Part shown: one piece after another, positions 1 to 5,602 of the stretch | How the letters are laid out: every line of letters begins with the position of its first letter | How positions within the stretch are numbered: the stretch's first letter is position 1 | From: an uncultured Ruminococcus sp. | GTDB taxonomy: Bacteria > Bacillota > Clostridia > Oscillospirales > Acutalibacteraceae | Direction: 5' to 3' | DNA: 5,602 nucleotides | Assembly (NCBI GenBank): GCA_902802975.1 | Contig: CADCOF010000262.1 | Span: forward strand, 1 to 5,602 | Notes under the pieces: model-generated | Seen by the model: only the letters and a program-made list of their open reading frames with translations | What the model was told of the DNA's origin: nothing | The model's database searches: none | Program-made: the position numbers and the translations under genes

Positions 1-81
1 CAGCCCGAATTTACGCCTGTGGAGTTAGTAGGTTACGAGGACAATGAAGCAGGAAGCCCATTGGCTTTAGACAATGGGTAG
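1..81 (+). CDS. C-terminal end of an upstream gene, product unknown
   Basis: The first frame is open from base 1 to a TAG at 79-81 and encodes 26 residues ending in SPLALDNG. The other two plus frames hit stops by base 27 and base 47, so this is the most likely coding frame. The tail is acidic and has no recognisable motif: no LPXTG sorting signal, no hydrophobic anchor and no charged membrane stop. That argues against it being the end of a sortase-anchored protein, but the function cannot be read from so short a piece. It ends 35 bases before the next start on the same strand with no terminator hairpin visible, so it probably shares a transcript with the giant gene downstream. The start and most of the gene lie outside the window. 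Confidence 0.6.
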   Translation, partial: QPEFTPVELVGYEDNEAGSPLALDNG

Positions 82-116
82 TTCACTCTGCAGACATGAA
101 ATGGAGGTAATATTTC
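82..116 (+). other. Short intergenic gap, no terminator or clear promoter
   Basis: These 35 bases separate the upstream stop from the next start. They contain the ribosome binding site and a CTGCAG palindrome at 88-93, which is too short to be a terminator stem. No stem followed by a T run and no convincing -35/-10 pair is visible. The simplest reading is an intra-operon spacer. A promoter inside the upstream gene cannot be excluded because that sequence is outside the window. Confidence 0.55.
103..108 (+). promoter_or_regulatory. Ribosome binding site GGAGGT
   Basis: A near-perfect Shine-Dalgarno match, GGAGGT, lies with nine bases between GGAGG and the ATG at 117. This spacing is in the normal range and fixes 117 as the start. 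The next in-frame ATG, at 129, would be about 21 bases away, too far, and starting there would remove the basic N-terminus of the signal peptide. Confidence 0.88.
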
Positions 117-197
117 ATGAGAAACAGAATGTTGAGTATCATTCTATCTTTCGTCATTATTCTTAGTGTTTTTACAAATGATCTGGTGGTATCGGCT
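117..197 (+). other. Sec-type signal peptide, residues 1-27
   Basis: The N-terminus MRNRM carries two arginines, followed by a hydrophobic core over residues 6-19 and a V-S-A site at residues 25-27 that fits signal peptidase I cleavage, leaving Val28 as the likely mature N-terminus. There is no lipobox cysteine, so it is not a lipoprotein. The polar Asn21-Asp22 between the core and the cleavage site is slightly unusual but tolerable. The protein is therefore expected to leave the cell by the Sec route. Confidence 0.85.
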
Positions 198-3100
198 GTA
201 AATGACTCATCCGGTATTTCTGTTGGAGATTCTACAGAGCCTCAGGGAAATGAAGAGCCTGCAACTCCGGAAAATGACGATCCCGCTCAAGGCGGGGAAC
301 AGCCGGAAGAAGTTATGCCGACTGAGTTGATTGAAATCGTATACGATAATCTTCCACGGTATTATGGTCAGGAGCTGCCTGATTTTTCGGAGGTGGAAAA
401 CGGAAAACCAAAGTGGTATCACTTTGAAACCGTGACCGAAGATGGTATGATCGGGGTACAACTTGACGATGATACGCTAATAGGATTGTCCGCTTTTTAC
501 GGGGATAGGTATAAGATATACTGTGGTAATCAAGTTGGTATTATTCCTTCTCCCGATGAAAGCTATACATACAATATTGAGATAAAGAATGACGGATTCA
601 ACAGTGAAAATCCTATTGTATTTAATGGCAAAAAGTATGTACTCAACGGTGAATTGACAAAAACTGTTACTGTAACACCTTATGACCCGATAGGAATAGA
701 TTCTGCAAATGTTGGAGTTGCTTTGTATGGCAGAGACGGCAAACTCTTTATGAAAACAAAGAATGCCAATTATTATATCAGCCAGAGCAGTAATCTTGAA
801 AAGTTTGATCACTATTTTGAGGTCAAAAAAAGAAATGGCGAAACGGGCAGTATTCCTTATTACTTCAGAAATATAAATAAATCAGATAGTGAATATTACG
901 GCGCAGTGAGTATAGGCTATGTACTCGATGTTGATTATGACAGTTATGGCCCATATGTAGATGATTCTGCTGTTATCGATATTGGTAAGGATAGTTATCT
1001 CGGTTACAATATGTATAACAAGGGCTGTACGTTAAAAATTGTTGGTCATGCCTATTCGGAGACTGTTTCCTTTACTATATATAATAACGATGAAGTTTTA
1101 TATACAGAACCTGTAGTTGTCAGCGAGACTTCCAATCAGGCTGACAAGCCGAATGAGTTTAGATTGGATGTACCAATAAACGTTAATACTACAATTGGAA
1201 ATATATCTGTAGAGATGAATGATGGATATTATACCACACCTAAAACGCCGCTTAGTATTACCATCAATGAGATCAACATAGATGAAAAAGGATTAGTTGT
1301 AGAAAACAAGGCACCTAAGATAAGGAACCTTAGAATTGATGATGGTAAGGGCGAGTTCGCGGCAAATATCAGTGATGATACAAAGCTTTATTCGGTTGAA
1401 TACAAAATAGATGATCTCAACTGGGATAATCAAAACAAAACTTGGCAGATTCCGAAAACCGGCGACAGTCCTAATAAGGGTTTCAGAACTTATTACGTGT
1501 ACAGTGACGATGGTGACAGCTTCGATGGGGAATTCAGAGTGAATTTTACAGGAGCTGAATATGACGCTTCAAAAAATACATTTGATTATTATCAGACTTT
1601 GAACCATGACGGAAAAGCTTTTGAAACATACAATAAGGATTTTGAGGGTAATCATAAAATCACTATACGTGCAAAAGACATGGCAGGAAATGTGAAAGTA
1701 TCGCAGTTAGAGCCGGAAAAGAAATACGATAAGCTTCCGCCGCGTGTTACAAACATTGTTTTCCGTTATGAGAAAAACGGAAAGTGGGTAGACTGCACAG
1801 AAAAAGATTTGCGCTGCTACAAGTACGGCAACTTTTCAAATCGAAATCTCAGACTTTGCATTTATGCAGAAGACGTTGCACAAGACGGTGCCGATGCTAC
1901 AGGTATCAAAGAAGTAAAAGTATTCGCAAATGGTGAAGTTGAAGTAAACACTGAAATGGTAAAAGATACCAATAATGTGGATTATTATTATTGCGTCTTT
2001 GAAGAAGGTTTCGAGACTAATAAAATTTCGATTTGCCTGAGTGATAATTCAAATCACTGGGCGGAGAATACTTCGTTGTTGGATATTGTTAACGGGCTGA
2101 AAAAGGAAAATGTAAAACTTGGCGCGCTGCAGAATATGTCAACAAACGAATTCCTTATAAACGACACAGTGCCTTTTGCAGCGTTGTATAACAATGATGA
2201 ATCAATAGTTGACATTGAAATTGATAAGGCTGAGGAGAGATGGTTTGGTCTTAACGAGGCGGCCGATGACCAAAATAAGATCAAGGCAGCGTTTGATGAC
2301 AGCAGCAGCTCAAACGGTATAGCCGAGGTTGTATTAAAAGCAGAACATGACGGCAGCACGTTCAAGCTTATGCAGTTGGATTATACCACAGGCAGCAGTA
2401 AAGTAAACGAATCCACGGGTTATGTTTCTATCAAGGAATTGCTGTATGGAAATAAATGGTTTAAGGGACTGCCCGAAGGAAAAAATATTCTGACGCTGAC
2501 AGTAACGGATAACTGCGGAAATATAAGAGTTGTAAACTCTGTTATCAATGTGGACTGGAATGCTCCTCAAATAGATGATTTCAGCTGCATAACGCCTCCG
2601 GACTATAAAAATAAAACGGAGATATGGTACAAAGATGAGACAGAGCCTGAAATCGAACTTGACATAACGGAAAGTCACGTCAAGGAAGTAAGGCTTATTG
2701 TAAATAACAGATACATCAAGGTGTATAAGCCCGATGATCTTGAGGTAGATGAAGAGACCGGGGCAATTGCAGTCAAATTGAATCTTGCTACGGACACAGA
2801 CAGCAGCGGTTCACCATTCCTTCAGGATAATCAGATATACAATGTTCAGGCACAAGTTGTTGATATGAGTGGAAATGCGAGCAGCGTAATAAATGGCGGT
2901 AAAAATCAGTCGTTTGAACCTGTTATTTTGCATATAGACCACAATAATCCAAGCATAGATGATATCACAATTGAAAAAACATCAACGGCTGCTGAAAAGG
3001 TTCTGAGAATAGTAACTTTTGGTATTTTTTCAAATGATCGTTTCAGAATAACCATTTATCCGAGCGATACATCTGTAGACGGCGCAGAGAGCTTGATAAA

Positions 3101-5602
3101 TAATGTTAAGGTCAGTGTAGATGGCGGACAGACTTTTGCCCTAATGACAAAGAATGGCGATGAGAGTAATTCTCCCTATATTTATGAAGTTCCTCAAAGC
3201 AGTGAAGTTTATGAAAAACTTAGCAGTGAGGAATTTTATGGAAATCTTGTATTCTGTGCAGAAGATAACGTTGGCAGAACAACATATGCCTTCAAAACTG
3301 ACGGCGATTATACAATTAATGCTGTTAAGCCTGCAAATGAGAATGAAAAAAATCACAGCGGCGATGACAGCACAAAGTCTAATACTTTCCATGTAGAGGC
3401 TATAAAGCCCATAATCAAGGTCGATCTTCCTGATGCTGATGCAGTTGTCAAGGATGAGTCCGGCGATGAAAGATCATGGTACAGATACGACGAAACGCTT
3501 GACAGAAAATTCAAAGTGAGCGGTGTAGATAATGAGTCGGGCTTGTACTCACTTAAAATGATAATCAGATATAACGATGCGAAAGTTAAAAAAGAACACC
3601 AGTATGTTGATGTAATATTGGATTCGAAAGATCGTTATTCGCTTAGTTCTGTAGAATATACTCAAAATAAAAACAATACGTTTGTAAAAGAGTATTCCAT
3701 TAACGAATTGTACAGAACAATGGCCGAAGTTGCTGACGGTGAATACAGAGTAGAGATCGTAGCAACGGACTTTGCCGGCAACCAGAGCAGCTATGAATTG
3801 AAATACAGCGTTGATGCGCGTAATCCAAGTATAGACAGGATAGATTTTTCTATTCCGAGCGCGGACGGTATTAAAGGTGAGGACGCATTCAAATTTATTG
3901 AAGAATGGGATTACGGTTATTACTTCAAACAATCGATGGAAGTCAAGGTGTCGATGAGCGATGTGGAGCCTTCCTCAGGTCTGAAAGTTTTGCGTTACCG
4001 CATGGATAGTTACGAGAATGGAAAGCTTACCGAAGAGGGCGAATATAATGAAGTTAGTATTTCGTCCAATGAAGCGACATTCGTTATTCCCGAAAACTAT
4101 AAGGGACGTATTTTCCTTGATGTATTTGATAATGTTGGTAATCATCTTGAGAGAGAAATAACCCCGGAAGGCTGGGCGATTGATACACCCGAACGTCATG
4201 AAAAGGATAACCATATTTCAACGAGTTTCAGTGCGCCTGCCGGTTACAGCACAGGCAGCGGGCAGATGCTGTATGATCAAGGCGTTACAGTTACGGCTGT
4301 AGTAGAGGATAAAATATCCGGTATCAGAAGTGTTTCGTATAGTATGACTTCAGAGAAAGGCAATAATGAGGATCCGGTTGTTACGGTTGCTAACACAGGT
4401 CATAAAGTGGGCGACACCTTAGATAATGGCTGGAGAGTTGCAGAGACTGACCGAAATATTGTCACAAGATTGGAACGTGACTTTGACTTCAATTCGGATA
4501 ACAATGATATTCAGATTAATTTAGGTATGGTAGACAGAGCGAATAACAGCTCAACGTACACGGCACCGTTGTTCAGTATTGATCAGACTGCGCCTACAAT
4601 CACCGTAGCTTATGAGAACGCGGAAGGTAATGATAATTACTTCAGAAACAGCAGAACTATGGTGGTGACAGTCAAAGAACGAAATTTTGACGCGTCTAAG
4701 ATTGATCTGGAGGTTAAAAACGCAATAGGCTCTGATGGGCGTGTATCTCTCCAATTTGGTTTGGAAAACAATACAAACGATACATATACAGCTAAATATA
4801 CATTCACCGAGGGCGATTTTACGGTTGATATCACCGGTAAGGATATTTGTAACCACGACGCGTCGGTACAAGGGCTGGAAAACGACAAGGCGTTTTATGT
4901 TGATGCAACCGACCCGACAATTGATGTTAATTTGAGTGGATTTACAAAAAACCACAGATCCAATAAAACCATCACTGCAGATATGACTATTACAGAACAT
5001 AATTTTAGTTCTGATAAGATCAATCTTAAAGTGTTCAAAGCTCCTGCAGGAACAGATATATCTTATTTGCCAAACGATGCTGAAAACTTCAATAAAGCAA
5101 CCAACGGCATGACTGAATGCACATCAGAGATTGTTGAAAAACAGGAGTGGACAGAAAAGGATAAAAACAATACGGACATACACTCGCTGAGTATCAAATT
5201 TAACAAGGATTATGTGTATTATTTCATTCTGAGCGGAGAAGATAAGTCAGGCAGAAAACTCAAGGAATACAAATCAATAATGTTTGAGTATGATAACGTG
5301 ATTCCTGTTTTGAAAACACCGGAAAACAAAGCAAGCATTATTTATACAGCAGAGGATACAAGTACAACTGTTCAGCCAATTGAGTTTTTTGATACAGGTT
5401 TCCAGAATATCGAGTACAAAGTTACTCATTACACAATGGTAAAAGACAATGAGAATCATGGTCAAAGAATGAATATTGAAGATGGACGCGCGGCAAACTG
5501 TGAGAAAAAATTACTTGCGATCGACGCTGATTTTTCGATTGATGGTATTTACGAAGTAAAGTGTGTGGCATATGACAAGACGGGCAATCGTAGTGAAGAG
5601 AC
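117..5602 (+). CDS. Giant secreted multi-Ig-like-domain surface protein (3' end cut by window)
   Basis: One uninterrupted frame of 1828 codons runs off the window edge without a stop, so the full protein is larger. It begins with a signal peptide (residues 1-27), then an acidic Pro/Glu/Asp linker (about 38-68), an unassigned N-terminal region (about 69-278), and twelve beta-rich modules starting near prolines 279, 400, 542, 686, 817, 945, 1098, 1237, 1358, 1493, 1600 and 1730. Most modules share a D-x-x-(S)-G-I/L-x-x-V-x-Y core and end in a D-x-A/S/V-G-N-type turn. Modules of this type are common in bacterial Ig-like surface proteins of Firmicutes and act as spacers or binding domains outside the cell. 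No catalytic motif, SLH repeat, dockerin, LPXTG or C-terminal membrane helix is seen, but the C-terminus is missing. The role as adhesin or surface stalk is inference. The gene is probably co-transcribed with the one upstream. Confidence 0.93.
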   Translation, partial: MRNRMLSIILSFVIILSVFTNDLVVSAVNDSSGISVGDSTEPQGNEEPATPENDDPAQGGEQPEEVMPTELIEIVYDNLPRYYGQELPDFSEVENGKPKWYHFETVTEDGMIGVQLDDDTLIGLSAFYGDRYKIYCGNQVGIIPSPDESYTYNIEIKNDGFNSENPIVFNGKKYVLNGELTKTVTVTPYDPIGIDSANVGVALYGRDGKLFMKTKNANYYISQSSNLEKFDHYFEVKKRNGETGSIPYYFRNINKSDSEYYGAVSIGYVLDVDYDSYGPYVDDSAVIDIGKDSYLGYNMYNKGCTLKIVGHAYSETVSFTIYNNDEVLYTEPVVVSETSNQADKPNEFRLDVPINVNTTIGNISVEMNDGYYTTPKTPLSITINEINIDEKGLVVENKAPKIRNLRIDDGKGEFAANISDDTKLYSVEYKIDDLNWDNQNKTWQIPKTGDSPNKGFRTYYVYSDDGDSFDGEFRVNFTGAEYDASKNTFDYYQTLNHDGKAFETYNKDFEGNHKITIRAKDMAGNVKVSQLEPEKKYDKLPPRVTNIVFRYEKNGKWVDCTEKDLRCYKYGNFSNRNLRLCIYAEDVAQDGADATGIKEVKVFANGEVEVNTEMVKDTNNVDYYYCVFEEGFETNKISICLSDNSNHWAENTSLLDIVNGLKKENVKLGALQNMSTNEFLINDTVPFAALYNNDESIVDIEIDKAEERWFGLNEAADDQNKIKAAFDDSSSSNGIAEVVLKAEHDGSTFKLMQLDYTTGSSKVNESTGYVSIKELLYGNKWFKGLPEGKNILTLTVTDNCGNIRVVNSVINVDWNAPQIDDFSCITPPDYKNKTEIWYKDETEPEIELDITESHVKEVRLIVNNRYIKVYKPDDLEVDEETGAIAVKLNLATDTDSSGSPFLQDNQIYNVQAQVVDMSGNASSVINGGKNQSFEPVILHIDHNNPSIDDITIEKTSTAAEKVLRIVTFGIFSNDRFRITIYPSDTSVDGAESLINNVKVSVDGGQTFALMTKNGDESNSPYIYEVPQSSEVYEKLSSEEFYGNLVFCAEDNVGRTTYAFKTDGDYTINAVKPANENEKNHSGDDSTKSNTFHVEAIKPIIKVDLPDADAVVKDESGDERSWYRYDETLDRKFKVSGVDNESGLYSLKMIIRYNDAKVKKEHQYVDVILDSKDRYSLSSVEYTQNKNNTFVKEYSINELYRTMAEVADGEYRVEIVATDFAGNQSSYELKYSVDARNPSIDRIDFSIPSADGIKGEDAFKFIEEWDYGYYFKQSMEVKVSMSDVEPSSGLKVLRYRMDSYENGKLTEEGEYNEVSISSNEATFVIPENYKGRIFLDVFDNVGNHLEREITPEGWAIDTPERHEKDNHISTSFSAPAGYSTGSGQMLYDQGVTVTAVVEDKISGIRSVSYSMTSEKGNNEDPVVTVANTGHKVGDTLDNGWRVAETDRNIVTRLERDFDFNSDNNDIQINLGMVDRANNSSTYTAPLFSIDQTAPTITVAYENAEGNDNYFRNSRTMVVTVKERNFDASKIDLEVKNAIGSDGRVSLQFGLENNTNDTYTAKYTFTEGDFTVDITGKDICNHDASVQGLENDKAFYVDATDPTIDVNLSGFTKNHRSNKTITADMTITEHNFSSDKINLKVFKAPAGTDISYLPNDAENFNKATNGMTECTSEIVEKQEWTEKDKNNTDIHSLSIKFNKDYVYYFILSGEDKSGRKLKEYKSIMFEYDNVIPVLKTPENKASIIYTAEDTSTTVQPIEFFDTGFQNIEYKVTHYTMVKDNENHGQRMNIEDGRAANCEKKLLAIDADFSIDGIYEVKCVAYDKTGNRSEE
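228..320 (+). other. Acidic proline-rich linker, residues 38-68
   Basis: This stretch is dominated by Glu, Asp, Asn, Gln, Gly and Pro, with several E-P and P-E steps (for example EEPATPENDDP) and almost no hydrophobic residues. It is probably disordered and separates the cleaved signal peptide from the first folded region. Such linkers are frequent just behind the signal peptide in secreted Clostridia proteins. No specific function can be assigned. Confidence 0.75.
321..950 (+). other. N-terminal region of unassigned beta-rich domains, residues 69-278
   Basis: This region does not show the D-x-A-G-N endings of the later modules. It starts with a YYGQELPDF segment (residues 82-90) that resembles the Y-G-x-x-L-P motif of MBG-type repeats of bacterial surface proteins; this is a resemblance only. 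Residues 219-278 hold YYIS, then PYYFRN, then EYYGAVS, followed by VDYDSYGP. That order resembles modules preceding Ig-like arrays in other Firmicute surface proteins, where a segment with tyrosine pairs leads into a D-x-x-x-P linker. The composition is aromatic-rich with alternating hydrophobic residues, consistent with beta strands. It could be the distal ligand-binding head of the protein, but nothing in the sequence proves that. Confidence 0.5.
1740..2171 (+). other. Module 3: cysteine-rich Ig-like module, residues 542-685
   Basis: This module contains five cysteines (residues 560, 567, 581, 626 and 640), whereas most others have none to two. It carries the aromatic-G-x-F motif YGNFSN (570-575) ahead of a strand, then the ATGIKEVKVF core (594-603), and ends with SDNSNH around residue 643. 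The cysteines sit in or beside predicted strands, so one or two intramodule disulfides are possible after secretion. The odd number leaves one unpaired, unless it pairs with another module. The disulfide idea is inference. Confidence 0.5.
2949..3407 (+). other. Module 6: Ig-like module with FGIFSN motif and hydrophilic insertion, residues 945-1097
   Basis: This is the longest module, at about 153 residues. It opens after HIDHNNPSID, contains FGIFSN at 968-973 followed by an alternating strand (RFRITIYP), then VKVSVDGGQTF, a pattern common in Ig-like surface modules, and the turn EDNVGR at 1049-1054. Its extra length comes largely from a polar, glycine/asparagine/lysine-rich stretch at about residues 1067-1090 (bases 3315-3386), which looks like a flexible loop or inter-module spacer placed after the turn motif. 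Confidence 0.55.
4593..5303 (+). repeat. Modules 10 and 11: adjacent ERNFD/EHNFS-type pair, residues 1493-1729
   Basis: Two neighbouring modules share a signature absent from the rest: VTVKERNFDASKIDLEV around Glu1521 and MTITEHNFSSDKINLKV around Glu1627, 106 residues apart. Both begin after a D-x-x-x-P-T-I linker (P1493 and P1600), both have an N/S-R/N-R/K-T strand lead-in just before the signature, and both end in D-I-C-N or D-K-S-G turns. They look like an ancient tandem duplication of one module type. The E-R/H-N-F-D/S module is, from general knowledge, recurrent in large Clostridia surface proteins and is a subtype of the Ig-like class. Its ligand is unknown to me. Confidence 0.7.
5304..5602 (+). 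other. Module 12: Ig-like module running to the window edge, from residue 1730
   Basis: After the ERNFD-type pair the array returns to the common type: an NVIP linker at P1730, FFDTGFQNIEYKV as the core strand, and YDKTGN at residues 1819-1824, just before the window ends. The closing turn is reached, so the module is nearly complete. More modules, and the region that decides how the protein is attached to the cell, are expected downstream. Confidence 0.65.

Larger units (their letters stand above)
951..5602 (+). repeat. Tandem array of twelve Ig-like modules (protein-level repeat)
   Basis: Boundaries are set by recurring V/I-D-x-x-x-P-x-I linkers, for example NVDWNAPQID (P817), HIDHNNPSID (P945), SVDARNPSID (P1237), SIDQTAPTI (P1493) and YVDATDPTID (P1600). 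Approximate module starts in bases are 951, 1314, 1740, 2172, 2565, 2949, 3408, 3825, 4188, 4593, 4914 and 5304, with periods of 107-153 residues. Modules 2-12 end in a turn motif: KDMAGN, SDNSNH, TDNCGN, VDMSGN, EDNVGR, TDFAGN, FDNVGN, VDRANN, KDICNH, EDKSGR and DKTGN. Module 1 (residues 279-399) lacks that ending and is the least certain. The modules are highly diverged from each other, with no long identical DNA, so the duplications are old. These features are typical of extracellular bacterial Ig-like folds; exact family assignment needs a profile search. Confidence 0.82.

Noticed and set aside
96..110. Tiny ATG-started frame MKWR-stop upstream of the giant gene, possible leader peptide
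   Set aside because: It overlaps the Shine-Dalgarno itself and has no ribosome binding site of its own or attenuator structure. It is most likely chance.
129..131. Alternative start ATG at codon 5 of the giant gene
   Set aside because: The spacing from GGAGG is too long, and using it would drop the two arginines that form the basic end of the signal peptide.
207..812. Two minus-strand open stretches (207-461 and 477-812) opposite the 5' part of the gene
   Set aside because: They overlap the linker and N-terminal region of the sense gene, have no neighbours on the minus strand and no family resemblance.
3154..3396. Plus-strand out-of-frame open stretch of 80 codons, with a minus-strand one at the same place
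   Set aside because: Both fall inside module 6 and the start of module 7 of the in-frame gene. Simultaneous open frames on both strands reflect composition here, not genes.
3549..3932. Minus-strand open stretch of 127 codons with hydrophobic character
   Set aside because: It is antisense to modules 7 and 8. The apparent hydrophobicity (Phe/Ile/Val runs) is the expected complement of GAA/AAT/GAT/AAC-rich sense codons, not evidence of a membrane protein.
4551..5000. Minus-strand open stretch of 149 codons
   Set aside because: It lies wholly inside the long plus-strand gene, encodes an Ile/Cys/Val-rich sequence typical of antisense shadows of acidic, Asn/Asp-rich genes, and has no recognisable domain. 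The sense frame has clear module motifs here (ERNFD, D-x-x-x-P-T-I).
951..5602. Possible recent DNA-level tandem repeats or recombination hot spot
   Set aside because: The modules repeat only at the protein-motif level. Short similarities such as the aatccaag-a-taga stretches near 2943 and 3822 are limited to linker codons, and no long identical segments were seen by eye.

Overview
The window is almost entirely one gene. A single plus-strand reading frame opens at an ATG at 117, directly behind a strong Shine-Dalgarno sequence, and stays open to the last base (5602). This gives 1828 complete codons with no stop, so the C-terminus lies outside the window. The product has a Gram-positive-style signal peptide, an acidic linker, a poorly recognised N-terminal region of about 210 residues, and then a long tandem array of beta-rich, Ig-like modules. 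It reads as a giant secreted or cell-surface protein, plausibly an adhesin or stalk-like surface protein. No catalytic domain is visible.

Organism: the low-to-moderate GC, heavy use of AGA for arginine, the GGAGG ribosome binding site, and the style of the Ig-like modules (D-x-A/S-G-N endings, SGI-x-x-V motifs, ERNFD/EHNFS motifs) suggest a Clostridia-class Firmicute of the gut or rumen type, such as a Ruminococcus or Lachnospiraceae relative. This is inferred from style, not from a database match.

Layout: bases 1-81 are the last 26 codons of an upstream gene of unknown identity on the same strand. Bases 82-116 are a 35-base gap that holds the ribosome binding site but no evident terminator, so the two genes are probably co-transcribed. 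Bases 117-197 encode the signal peptide, about 228-320 the acidic linker, about 321-950 the N-terminal region, and 951-5602 twelve modules of about 107-153 residues. The twelfth module is cut by the window edge. Modules 10 and 11 form a distinct adjacent pair with ERNFD/EHNFS signatures. Module 3 is the richest in cysteine. Module 6 carries a hydrophilic insertion.

The antisense and out-of-frame open stretches inside 117-5602 are by-products of this long coding frame. I see no RNA gene, CRISPR array, insertion sequence or phage feature.
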